Source: XN24 sp964413755
Lineage (GTDB): Bacteria > Pseudomonadota > Gammaproteobacteria > Steroidobacterales > XN24
Length of the DNA: 51,513 bases
NCBI GenBank assembly: GCA_964413755.1
Contig: CAYPTW010000002.1
Coordinates: 1 to 51,513, forward strand
Direction: 5' to 3'
The notes under the pieces were generated by a model. The model searched no databases. It had not been told where the DNA came from and was given only the letters and a program-made list of their open reading frames with translations. This document shows, piece after piece, positions 8,301 through 15,688 of this stretch; position 1 is the first letter of the stretch, and each line of letters begins with the position of its first letter. A program made the position numbers and the translations under genes.

Positions 8301-9430
8301 GCGTCGCCCGTGCCGCCGCGCCGCTGCCGCTGCAGCGCAGCGCGGCGCTGCTCCTGCCGGACGGGCGCTTTGTTGGCGGCGGCGGCAGCCGGGTCGTGCG
8401 CACCTGGCGCCCGCACGCTGCAGCAGACCCGATGAATTTGCCGCGCATCCCGGCCGTAGTCGCGCTTGGGCCGGCCGGCCTGAGGGCCGCCTCGGGCACC
8501 GCCGACGGGCGCGTGGCCTTGCGGTTGCGCGACCCGGAGTCCTTGCGCCTGCAGTTGGCCGGCATCAGCGACGCGGAGACGCGCCACGGCGAGGGCGTGG
8601 CAGCGCTCGCGTTCTCGCCCGGCGGGGCGCGGCTGGCGAGCGCGGGTGGCGACGGCAGCATCGTCCTGTGGAATACGGCGGACGGCAGTGCTGCCGGCCC
8701 GGTGTTTCAGCACGGCGGCGGCCGGCTGGCGGCGCTGGCATTGTCGCCGGATGAGCGCACCGTGGTGGTTGCCGGGGAGCGCGGCGCCCGGGTCTGGAAC
8801 GGGCTGGAGGGGCGTCCCGGCCCGATGCTCGGCGCTGGACGCGAGGTCACTGCAGTGGCCCTCGACGGATATGGCGCCCGCGCATTCACCGGCACGCCTG
8901 AAGGGCTGGTGGAGAGCTGGGATGTCCGCGGCGGCGAGCGCCTGTGGTTCAGCTCGCTGGACGCGCCGGTCGACAGCATCGCGCTGAGCACGGACGGGAT
9001 GGCTGTCGCTGCCGGCAGCGAGACCGGCCTGGTACGGGCCTGGGGCATGGGGCCCGCCGGGCGGGCCGTCAGCCTGGCGCTGGCGGCGCCGGTGTTGCAT
9101 CTTGCCTTTTCCCCGGATGGTGAGGTGCTGCTGGCGCAGACGCCGTCCTGGCTGCATCGGCTCGGACTCGAGGAGGGCCGGCTGCAGGTGCTTTCCAGCC
9201 GTATGCTGCCGGCATCCGTCCCCCCGTCGGGCTGGCGTACCGCCGACGCCGCAGGTACGCGCGTGGCCCTGGTCGGCGGCGCGCGCGGAGAGACCATGGC
9301 GGTGCTCGACTTCGACCGTGCCGAGCCTCCGCCCGAGGACTGGAGCGTCGACCTGCAAGCCTGGCAGGCACGCCTGCAGCTGTACTTCGACGCTGAAGGC
9401 GAGCTGCGCCACGACCCGGCCGGCGAATAA
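5366..9430 (+). CDS. Membrane-spanning AAA_35-type ATPase with WD40 repeats and an embedded P/Homo B-like domain
   Basis: 1354 residues. Residues about 30-370 are an AAA-like (AAA_35) NTPase: Walker A APRFSGKSSL near 66-75, Walker B VVILLDEMES near 160-170, then the family signatures RIELHDFTFEQARPLAEGL and YWTGGHPYLTQRLC. One membrane helix lies at about 395-413, with arginines before it and acidic/Pro residues after, predicting a cytosolic ATPase and a periplasmic C-terminus. A helical linker (415-545) leads to a first WD40 blade (about 550-580). A P/Homo B-like beta-sandwich follows (about 590-703; RLDLRLEHEDPARLHARLVAPSG and LGTWTLELEQRRGGTPG). At least eight more WD40-like blades follow to the end. 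The ATG at 5366 is preferred over a GC-biased extension from 5207. Function is unknown; a trans-envelope signalling NTPase is inferred. Confidence 0.88.
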   Translation: MEPTSDTSAAGAGSAAAARKSPRRRAGEFFVAGGPVAPERRCYLRRAADRQLLERLLSGDYCHVIAPRFSGKSSLAASTARRVREADGLAAVVDLSQLGSRDGSAEAGRWYYSLAYRVLRDLRLKLDLQAWWQEHLPLSPAQRLGEFFWTVVVGGTKGPVVILLDEMESVEQAEHAAELFKVIRGCFDARAAEPEYARLSFALLGTALPAGAAERASEAVTEISTRIELHDFTFEQARPLAEGLGLAPGDAERALYRVLYWTGGHPYLTQRLCQAIARNATHMDSDDAVDALVRSRFLGRNVVRTEASMSRVLDSLDRAGKLARPALRLYRRIHRGRRVRHEPDNPKHQLLRVCGLATVTGERRLAVRNRIYAEAFSRGWAREALPVEWGRLGRIAVVLALVVGGVWVYAEVLPRPYEQTLRVASVEMEEAQEAWSGLRRIPGFGAKADRLLARVLARHSRRADNWAVAAAADERMRALPGYEARADGLLVEFWERRAAAAEAAERRDAALLYRMRAYQAGPTADAGRAAALAGGDYAQLQGVIRTAAPVELLAADPSGRSLVTLSGGNLVQRWDGRTGVALGGAGLELLADEFLPVRRRLGFDAPGRVTAVRLDLRLEHEDPARLHARLVAPSGRVVVLPLALARSADGSLVIDERQAPGLRVLRGEQALGTWTLELEQRRGGTPGMLLGWSLRLSDATGMAAQDEPENPPLLEAPTQSSVLVAALSPDGALAAAAPRNATAGGRLHFVDLASGARLASIELDAAQRQLGFADSRTLLLLERDASGDRIRVLDATDGSERFSHVAASSLVAGPAVSPDGLFLAALEGESRSAWVRSMETGRVLREQPLAGDATALAVSPGGLQLAAADRDGFVRVWHVTDGALAVELRPGGPVTRLEFGPAGRWLAATEASGRLLAWDLGDPAAPLRLVRPNSAGMAGMAGFAGGGQLINLDAGRGYELWDLAAGSAPSPVLRDSGMRVARAAAPLPLQRSAALLLPDGRFVGGGGSRVVRTWRPHAAADPMNLPRIPAVVALGPAGLRAASGTADGRVALRLRDPESLRLQLAGISDAETRHGEGVAALAFSPGGARLASAGGDGSIVLWNTADGSAAGPVFQHGGGRLAALALSPDERTVVVAGERGARVWNGLEGRPGPMLGAGREVTAVALDGYGARAFTGTPEGLVESWDVRGGERLWFSSLDAPVDSIALSTDGMAVAAGSETGLVRAWGMGPAGRAVSLALAAPVLHLAFSPDGEVLLAQTPSWLHRLGLEEGRLQVLSSRMLPASVPPSGWRTADAAGTRVALVGGARGETMAVLDFDRAEPPPEDWSVDLQAWQARLQLYFDAEGELRHDPAGE

Positions 9431-9502
9431 TGTGAACTGGCGCGCACGCCGCGCCACACAGGCTCGGCTAGACTCGAACGGGTATCAGTAAGGGTGCAAG
9501 CG

Positions 9503-9889
9503 ATGAAATATGCTGCTGCTGCCGTGCTCGCAGGCGCTCTCCTGGCAAGCGCCGGCTGCGAGGAGAAACGGCCGTTGACCGTGGCCGAGTTCATGGAAAA
9601 CGAGATCCTGCTTTACGGCACCCTGGCGCGTTGTGACAACGACCCGGATGCCGTGGACGAGGCGGAATGCCGCAATGCGCGCCAGGCCGGGGAACGCATC
9701 GCGGCCATCGAGGAGCGCCTGCTGCGCCAGGCGCGCGAGCAGGCCTTCGAGTCGGCGCGGGCTGAATACCGGGCCCGGCTGGACCGCGAGCGCGAGCTGC
9801 GCCTCAAGGCCGAGGCGGAGGCGGAGGACGCGCGCCTGCGCGCCCTGATCGTCTCCGAGCCGGAGCCGGCGGAGCCGCCCCCCGAATAG
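9503..9889 (+). CDS. EexN-like small lipoprotein
   Basis: 128 residues. Signal sequence with lipobox SAGC (Cys19), then TVAEFMENEILLYGTLARCDND and EAECRNARQA, which matches the EexN family pattern of two conserved cysteines followed by NARQA. EexN proteins are known from entry exclusion on conjugative plasmids, but chromosomal homologues of unknown role are common and no conjugation gene is present here. The C-terminal half is a charged, Glu/Arg-rich, probably coiled-coil helix ending in a Pro/Glu tail. The ATG at 9503 has AGGG upstream; a GTG at 9494 is the alternative. It lies 72 bases after the large ATPase gene on the same strand and may be co-transcribed. Confidence 0.72.
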   Translation: MKYAAAAVLAGALLASAGCEEKRPLTVAEFMENEILLYGTLARCDNDPDAVDEAECRNARQAGERIAAIEERLLRQAREQAFESARAEYRARLDRERELRLKAEAEAEDARLRALIVSEPEPAEPPPE

Positions 9890-9894
9890 CCGCC

Positions 9895-10668
9895 TCAGGC
9901 CGGCCGGCGACCTGTCGCGACCTGTGCGCCGGGTGCCTGCAACATTGCATCGTGCTGGTGATGTTCCTGCTGCTCCATGGCGGGCGGGTGCGCGCCGTGC
10001 CCGCCGGCGCCCGCCAGGCGCATCAGCGGCGTGACGGCAGTCCAGGCGCCGAACACCACCAGCAGCCAGCCCAGCATCTGGCGTCGGCGCGCCGTGAGCC
10101 AGCCGCCGCCCCGTCCCGAGGCCCAGGTCACGCCGATCATCGCCGGCGCCGTGCCCAGGCCGAACACCGCCATGAACAGGGCGCCGTCGGCTGCGCTGCC
10201 GGCCCCTGCGGCCGCAGCGAGCATGCCGTACACCAGGCCGCAGGGCAGCCAGCCCCAGAGCGCACCCAGTGCCAGTGCCTGGCCGGCATGCCGCGGGGGG
10301 ATGAACCTGCGCGCGACGGGGGCCAGGCGGCGCCATAGCCCTGCGCCGGCGGCCTCGAGGGGAGCAAGCAGCTTCAGGTTCAGGGCGACCTGCAGCCCGA
10401 GCAACACCAGCACCAGCGCCATGACCAGGCGCAGCCAGGGCCCGAGACCCGCGGCGCCGGCGAGACTGCCGCCGATGGCGCCGATGAGCGCGCCCGCAAG
10501 CGCGTAGCTGGCGATGCGCCCGACGCTGTACGAAACCGCCAGCGAGGCGCGGCCGCCGCCCGCCATGCCCAGCGCGCCGGCGATACCACCACACATGCCC
10601 AGGCAATGCACGCTGCCGACCAGTCCGGCGACCAGCGCCGCCGGGAGCCCTGTTTCCACCAGGTTCAT
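9895..10668 (-). CDS. TauE/SafE (DsbD_2)-family membrane protein of the cco cluster
   Basis: 257 residues with about six membrane helices. The N-terminus contains VGSVHCLGMCGGIAGAL, the conserved CxxxCGG signature of the SafE/DsbD_2 group next to cbb3 assembly genes. The C-terminus is His-rich (EQQEHHQHDAM), suggesting metal contact. Family members beside ccoS are thought to help copper or redox handling during oxidase assembly; the exact substrate is unproven. Its ATG overlaps the ccoS stop by 4 bases (ATGA), making it the last gene of the cco operon. Its stop lies 6 bases from the convergent EexN-like gene. Confidence 0.88.
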   Translation of the reverse strand: MNLVETGLPAALVAGLVGSVHCLGMCGGIAGALGMAGGGRASLAVSYSVGRIASYALAGALIGAIGGSLAGAAGLGPWLRLVMALVLVLLGLQVALNLKLLAPLEAAGAGLWRRLAPVARRFIPPRHAGQALALGALWGWLPCGLVYGMLAAAAGAGSAADGALFMAVFGLGTAPAMIGVTWASGRGGGWLTARRRQMLGWLLVVFGAWTAVTPLMRLAGAGGHGAHPPAMEQQEHHQHDAMLQAPGAQVATGRRPA

Positions 10669-10883
10669 CGTTCGCTCTCCGTGTTCTCAGCCGTGTTCGA
10701 TCCCGGCGTCTTGCCCGGGGCCTGCTTGTGCTGCGGCGGCTGCGTGTCGTCATCGAGGAGGATCCGCCACGCCGGGCTGTCGAGGTCGTCGAACTGTCCG
10801 CTGTTGACTGCCCAGAAGAACGCCCACACGGCGCCGACGACGATCAGGATGCCCATCGGAATCATCAGGTAGAGAATGCTCAT
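10665..10883 (-). CDS. ccoS: cbb3 oxidase maturation protein CcoS
   Basis: 72 residues. One membrane helix (MSILYLMIPMGILIVVGAVWAFFWAV) followed by NSGQFDDLDSPAWRILLDDD, the diagnostic CcoS motif. CcoS is needed to insert heme and copper cofactors into CcoN. The tail after residue 50 is polar and variable. The start at 10883 overlaps the ccoI stop by 4 bases, and the stop overlaps the next gene by 4 bases. Confidence 0.96.
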   Translation of the reverse strand: MSILYLMIPMGILIVVGAVWAFFWAVNSGQFDDLDSPAWRILLDDDTQPPQHKQAPGKTPGSNTAENTESER

Positions 10884-13342
10884 GCGCCGGCTCCCGCCAT
10901 GGCCGGCGCGTTGTCCACGGCGCGCGTGCGGGGCGGGCGTGACAGCCGCAAGGCATTCAGTACCACCAGCAGGGAGCTCGCGGACATGCCGATCGCGGCC
11001 ATCCACGGCGCGATGAAGCCGGTGGCGGCAAGCGGCAGCGCCACCAGGTTGTAACCGGCCGCCCAGGCCAGGTTCTGGCGCACGATCCTGAGCGTGCGGC
11101 GCGCCTGGAGAATGCCTTCCACCAGCGGTGCCAGCGACTCCCCCAGCAGCACCATGTCGGCGCTGGTCTGCGCCAGCGACGTGCCGCCGGACATGGCCAC
11201 GGAAACATCCGCACCGGCCAGCACCGGGGCATCGTTCACGCCGTCCCCGACCATCACCACGGTGTCGCCGGCCTGCTGGCGCGCGCGCAACAGCGCCAGC
11301 TTGTCCTCGGGCGTCATGCCGCCCTGCCAGCATTCCGCGCCGACTGCGGCGGCCATGGGCGCGACCGCCTCGGCGGCGTCTCCGCTCGCCACCTCGGTGG
11401 CCAGTCCCAGGTGGCGCAGTTTCTGCAGTTCTTCGCGCGCACCGCTGCGCAGCCGGTCCGCCAGCCGGAACGTCGCGCGTACGCCACCCTCGTCGCCGAG
11501 GCACACGGCCGTGTCGTCGCCGTGCAGCGCAGGCGGCGCGCCGCCCGACAGCGCCGCCGCCCAGTCCGGCCTGCCGAGGCGCCAGCGCCTCCCCTGCACG
11601 CTGCCCTCGATGCCGCGCCCCGGTGAGACCCGCACGTCGGCGGGCGTGCCGGCCGGATGGGCCATGCCGAAGGCGCGGGCGATGGGATGTTCGGAGACGG
11701 ACTCCAGCGATGCCGCCACGGCCAGCGCGTCGTCGACCTCCCACCCGGTTGCCGCTTCCACCGAGGTGATGCGCAACTGCCCGAGCGTGAGGGTCCCGGT
11801 CTTGTCGAATATGACCCGATCGACTCGGGCCAGGCGCTCCACCGCGCCGGCACGCGTGACCAGCAGCCCGCGCCGGGCCAGCATTCCGGTGGCCGCCGTC
11901 AATGCCGCGGGGGTGGCGATGGAGAGCGCGCAGGGGCAGGTGACCACCAGCACCGCGAGCGTGATTTCGAAGGCACGCGCGGGGTCGATGGCGTTCCAGG
12001 CGAACCATGTCAGGGCCGCGGCGCTGAGGACACCGAGCACGAACCAGCGCGCCACGCGATCGGCCGCGGCAGCCATCGGCGTGCGCTCCGACTGCGCCCG
12101 GTCGAGCAGGCGCCCGATGGAAGACACCAGGGTCTCGCCGCCGGTGCGCTCGACCTCGAACTCCAGCGGGTCGCCGAGATTGACGCTGCCCGCCAGTGCC
12201 GCTTCGCCCTGGCGGCGCAGGCGCGGGCGTGATTCTCCCGTGAGCATGGCTTCGTCCAGCCGGGCGCCGTCCACCACGAGACGCCCGTCGGCCGGCACGG
12301 TCTCGCCGTGTCGCACCGACACCACGTCGCCCGGGCGCAGCTCGCGCAGCGCCACCGTCTCCCATTCACCGTCCGCGCGTCGTCGCCGCGCTGCTTCCGG
12401 CAACAGCCGCGCCAGGGCTTCCTGGGTGTCGCCGGCGTGGTGGCGTGCGCTCATCTCGAGGTAACGCGCGAGCGAGAGGAAAAAGACGAACATGGTGACC
12501 GAGTCGAAGTACACCTCGCCCTGGCCGCTGAGCGTGTGCAATACGCTGGCCGACCACGCCCCTCCGACCGCGAGGGCGACGGGCACGTCCATCCCGGGGC
12601 GGCCCGAGCGCAGGTCGCGCCAGGCGCCGGCGAAGAACGGCCGCCCGGCGTACAGCGCGACCGGCGTCGCCACCAGCAGGCTGACCCAGCGGAACAGCTG
12701 CTCGAGGCCGGCGTCCATTTCCTGGAAGGCGCCCACGTACATGGCCACCGCGTACATCATCACCTGCATCATGCCGATGCCCGCGACGCCCAGTCGCCGC
12801 AGGGCGGCCCGACGTTCCCGCAGCGCCATGTCGGCGGCGCCGGCGCTGCCGGGATGCGGCTGGTAGCCGAGACGGGACAGCACGCCGAGTGCGCCGCTCA
12901 GCGGCAGGACGCCGGGTTCCCACACCAGCCGGGCGCGGGCGGTCGCCGGGTTGACCCGGATCTCGCGCACGCCGGGCACCTGCTCGAGGCTGCGCTCGAT
13001 GAGCCAGCCGCAGGCCGCGCAGCGCACGCCCTCGACCAGCATGGTGCAGCTGCGCAGGCCGTCGCCGACCGGCGCGCTGACCGCTTCCAGCATTTCCGGG
13101 CGGTCAAAGGGCTGCCAGGGCAGCTCCGGCGCGGCTGTGGCGGCGTCCATCGGCCGCCCCGCCGGCAGGGTGCGGAAACGATAGAAGTCGGACAGTCCGC
13201 TGTCGCGGATGAGCTCCGCCACGGCCTTGCAACCCGGGCAGCAGACGCGGTGGGCGCCGCCTTCGAGCTCCACGAACCACGGCTCGGTACCGGTCAGCGC
13301 CTCGCCGCAATGGAAGCAGTTGGAGGGCTGGGTGTGTGCCAC
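10880..13342 (-). CDS. ccoI: Copper-transporting P1B-ATPase CcoI/FixI
   Basis: 820 residues. An N-terminal CFHCGEAL and CCPGCKAV metal-binding segment precedes an HMA domain with GVRCAACGW. Eight predicted membrane helices follow, with the copper motif CPC in TCPCALSIATPAAL, phosphorylation motif DKTGTLT and hinge GDGVNDAP. CcoI-type (CopA2-like) pumps export Cu+ for assembly of the CcoN binuclear centre rather than for bulk copper resistance. The gene sits in the canonical order ccoG-ccoH-ccoI-ccoS, 6 bases after ccoH and overlapping ccoS by 4. The CxxC-rich N-terminus before the HMA domain is usual for the FixI group. Confidence 0.97.
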   Translation of the reverse strand: MAHTQPSNCFHCGEALTGTEPWFVELEGGAHRVCCPGCKAVAELIRDSGLSDFYRFRTLPAGRPMDAATAAPELPWQPFDRPEMLEAVSAPVGDGLRSCTMLVEGVRCAACGWLIERSLEQVPGVREIRVNPATARARLVWEPGVLPLSGALGVLSRLGYQPHPGSAGAADMALRERRAALRRLGVAGIGMMQVMMYAVAMYVGAFQEMDAGLEQLFRWVSLLVATPVALYAGRPFFAGAWRDLRSGRPGMDVPVALAVGGAWSASVLHTLSGQGEVYFDSVTMFVFFLSLARYLEMSARHHAGDTQEALARLLPEAARRRRADGEWETVALRELRPGDVVSVRHGETVPADGRLVVDGARLDEAMLTGESRPRLRRQGEAALAGSVNLGDPLEFEVERTGGETLVSSIGRLLDRAQSERTPMAAAADRVARWFVLGVLSAAALTWFAWNAIDPARAFEITLAVLVVTCPCALSIATPAALTAATGMLARRGLLVTRAGAVERLARVDRVIFDKTGTLTLGQLRITSVEAATGWEVDDALAVAASLESVSEHPIARAFGMAHPAGTPADVRVSPGRGIEGSVQGRRWRLGRPDWAAALSGGAPPALHGDDTAVCLGDEGGVRATFRLADRLRSGAREELQKLRHLGLATEVASGDAAEAVAPMAAAVGAECWQGGMTPEDKLALLRARQQAGDTVVMVGDGVNDAPVLAGADVSVAMSGGTSLAQTSADMVLLGESLAPLVEGILQARRTLRIVRQNLAWAAGYNLVALPLAATGFIAPWMAAIGMSASSLLVVLNALRLSRPPRTRAVDNAPAMAGAGA

Positions 13343-13348
13343 GAGGCG

Positions 13349-13858
13349 TCAGGGCGCCTCGGGAGGCGCGAGGCGCAGGGTGCCTTCCCCGGTGAGTTCT
13401 CCGGCCAGGCGCCAGCCGGCGTCGCCCGGGTAGAGCTGCACGTACCAGCGGCCTTCCAACGCAGGCAGTTGCCCGCTCCATCCGCCCGGCACCTTGACCA
13501 GGTCGACGATGCGGTCGCGTTCGGCGACCAGGGGATGCGACAGGCGCAGCTGCAGCGACTCGGGTTGCAGGCTCTCCGGTACGAGGCGCACTTCCACCAG
13601 CCCGGCGGCCGGCACCAGCCGGATCTCCGCCTCGACGCCGAGGGCCGCTGCGGCCAGGTCGCGCTCGCGGCGCAGCTCGATGCTGCGCGCGATCTTCGCG
13701 TAGTCGTCCACCACCATGGGGTTCGGCGAGCTGGTCGCCAGCCAGATGGTGAACATGCTGGCCACCACCACGCTGGCGGGCAGGGCGATGAGGAACCACG
13801 GCCAGAACTGCCGGTACCAGGGCGGAGGCGTTTGCTCTTCGTGCGCTGCGTGGTTCAT
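13349..13858 (-). CDS. ccoH: cbb3 assembly protein CcoH/FixH
   Basis: 169 residues. One membrane helix near residues 20-45 (WPWFLIALPASVVVASMFTIWLA), then a periplasmic domain with DDYAKIARSIE and the late GRWYVQLYPGDAGWRLAG motif of FixH. FixH/CcoH binds CcoN and is required for a stable oxidase complex. Its ATG overlaps the ccoG stop by one base step (ATGA arrangement at 13858), so translation is coupled to ccoG. Confidence 0.93.
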   Translation of the reverse strand: MNHAAHEEQTPPPWYRQFWPWFLIALPASVVVASMFTIWLATSSPNPMVVDDYAKIARSIELRRERDLAAAALGVEAEIRLVPAAGLVEVRLVPESLQPESLQLRLSHPLVAERDRIVDLVKVPGGWSGQLPALEGRWYVQLYPGDAGWRLAGELTGEGTLRLAPPEAP

Positions 13859-15279
13859 CAGCGTGCACCCGGCATGCGCGTGGGGCCGATCAGGCGCGTC
13901 TCGCGCCGCACCGTGTCCGGCACGGCGCCGACTGCCTCGACGGTCACCTCGATCTCTGCGCCGTCCGCGGGAAGCCCGGCCAGCGGGGCCTGGATGCGCA
14001 TCGGTACGCGGCGCACTTCGCCGGGATCGGAAGTGATGGGCAGCGGGACGTCGAACTCCAGCTTGACGCCCGCCACGCCGCTGGCGCTGACGCGGTACTC
14101 GCGCGGCGATTCGGTCTTGTTGACGAAAGTCAGGGTGTAGACGTTCTCCACCAGGCCGCCGGGAAGCTCGCGATACAGGCTGTTGCGGTCGCGGATCACG
14201 TCCACGACGAGCGTGCTGCGGTTGGCGATCGCGGTGCCGAAGCCGATCAGCAGCGCCAGCAGCAGCGTGGCGTAAACCATGACGCGCGGACGCAGGACAC
14301 GCACCGGCTGGCGCTCTTCCATCGCGTTGTGCGTCGTGTAGCGCACCAGGCCGCGCGGGTATTTCATCTTGTCCATGACTTCGTTGCACACGTCGACGCA
14401 GGCTGCGCAGGCGATGCACTCGATCTGCAAGCCCTCGCGAATGTCGATGCCGGTCGGACAGACCTGCACGCACATGTTGCAGTCGATGCAGTCACCCAGC
14501 CCGGCGGCCCTGGGGTCGACCGAGCGCTTGCGGCCGCCGCGCGGTTCCCCGCGCTGCCGGTCGTAGGAGATGATCAGCGTGTCCTTGTCGAACATGGCGC
14601 TCTGGAAGCGCGCATAGGGGCACATGTACTTGCATACCTGCTCGCGCAGCAGGCCGGCATTGCCGTAGGTGGCGAAGCCGTAGAACAGGACCCAGAACGT
14701 CTCCCACGGCCCGGTGGAAAAACTCAGCACCTTGGCGCCGAGTTCCGCGGTGGGCGTGAAATAGGCGACGAAGGTGAAGCCGGTCCACAGGGAGAAGGTG
14801 ATCCACAGCACCTGCTTGGCCGACTTGCGCAGCACTTTCTCGCGCGTCCAGGGCCCGCGGTCGAGCTTGCGGCGCTGCGAGTGATTACCCTCGGTGATGC
14901 GCTCCATCCACAGGAATGCTTCCGTCCACACCGTCTGCGGACAGGCGTAGCCGCACCACAGGCGCCCGGCGAGCGCGGTGACGAAAAACAGCGTCAGCGC
15001 CGCCATGATCAGCAGCCACGCCATGAAGAAGAAGTCCTGCGGCCAGAAGGTCAGGCCGAAGATGTAGAACTTGCGCGCCGGCAGGTCGAACAGCACGGCC
15101 TGCCGTCCCTCCCAGGTGATCCACGGCAGGACGTAGTAAATGCCCAGCAGCACCCACACCGCGAGGTTGCGCAGCGAGGCGTAGCGACCCTTCACTTCCC
15201 GCGGGTAGATCTTTTCGTGCGCGACGTAAAAGGACTCCGGCGCGCCGCCGCCGGCGCCGCCTTGCACTTGGGTGTTCAT
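13858..15279 (-). CDS. ccoG: Polyferredoxin CcoG/FixG/RdxA
   Basis: 473 residues. N-terminal membrane helices flank GRLWCGYACPQTVWTE, then two 4Fe-4S motifs, CIDCNMCVQVCPTGIDIR and CIACAACVDVC, and a C-terminal Ig-like FixG domain (about residues 350-473). The family reduces Cu2+ to Cu+ for oxidase assembly. It sits between a small unknown gene (1-base overlap, TGATG) and ccoH. The start MNTQVQ at 15279 is the only ATG ahead of the first conserved stretch. Inner membrane protein. Confidence 0.97.
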   Translation of the reverse strand: MNTQVQGGAGGGAPESFYVAHEKIYPREVKGRYASLRNLAVWVLLGIYYVLPWITWEGRQAVLFDLPARKFYIFGLTFWPQDFFFMAWLLIMAALTLFFVTALAGRLWCGYACPQTVWTEAFLWMERITEGNHSQRRKLDRGPWTREKVLRKSAKQVLWITFSLWTGFTFVAYFTPTAELGAKVLSFSTGPWETFWVLFYGFATYGNAGLLREQVCKYMCPYARFQSAMFDKDTLIISYDRQRGEPRGGRKRSVDPRAAGLGDCIDCNMCVQVCPTGIDIREGLQIECIACAACVDVCNEVMDKMKYPRGLVRYTTHNAMEERQPVRVLRPRVMVYATLLLALLIGFGTAIANRSTLVVDVIRDRNSLYRELPGGLVENVYTLTFVNKTESPREYRVSASGVAGVKLEFDVPLPITSDPGEVRRVPMRIQAPLAGLPADGAEIEVTVEAVGAVPDTVRRETRLIGPTRMPGAR

Positions 15280-15677
15280 CAGTTGTCCCCTGCGTCCCGG
15301 CCGGCAGCCGGGCGGGCGCGGCGGCGCAGCAAACCGCGCCGCCGACCGTTCTGAGCGCTGCGCGGCCTGCGCGTTCCTGCCGCACTACCCGTCGGCTCGG
15401 TGCGCACCAGCCAGATGGCAAAGGTCGCAGTGGCTGCGGTGAGCAGCCAGAAGCCGAAGAAGCCGATGGCGTAGCCGGCCTGGCGGGTGATCTCCCAGCC
15501 GGGGGTGGTCGTGCCGGACAGCACCTCCGGGTCGACCATGGCAAAGAACACCGCCGATGCGGCGCACGCCATGAGAAACGACGCCCAGGCCGCGTAAGCG
15601 ACGTCGCGCTGGCGGCGTCGCCAGGGACGCGGCTTGCCGTCGTCGTGGAGGGCGTTGTCCGTGCGCCCGGGCGTCAT
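15279..15677 (-). CDS. Small two-helix membrane protein inside the cco operon, unknown
   Basis: 132 residues. Two hydrophobic helices (about 28-48 and 68-92) flank a short loop VDPEVLSGTTTPGWEITRQ. The last 40 residues are strongly basic (RRPRSAQNGRRRGLLRRRARP) and predicted cytosolic. I do not recognise a family. It occupies the junction between ccoP and ccoG, where many organisms have no gene. Its stop overlaps the ccoG start by one base, so it is surely co-translated. A role in assembling or anchoring the oxidase is inferred only from position. Confidence 0.75.
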   Translation of the reverse strand: MTPGRTDNALHDDGKPRPWRRRQRDVAYAAWASFLMACAASAVFFAMVDPEVLSGTTTPGWEITRQAGYAIGFFGFWLLTAATATFAIWLVRTEPTGSAAGTRRPRSAQNGRRRGLLRRRARPAAGRDAGDN

Positions 15678-15688
15678 CGCTTAACCCC

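Noticed and set aside
9503..9889. Conjugative element suggested by the EexN-like gene
   Set aside because: No tra, trb, mob, relaxase, integrase or plasmid gene lies nearby, and neighbours are core chromosomal genes.
11094..12464. 456-codon plus-strand frame opposite ccoI
   Set aside because: Ser/Arg/Ala-rich low-complexity translation with no domain, opposite a full-length P-type ATPase gene.
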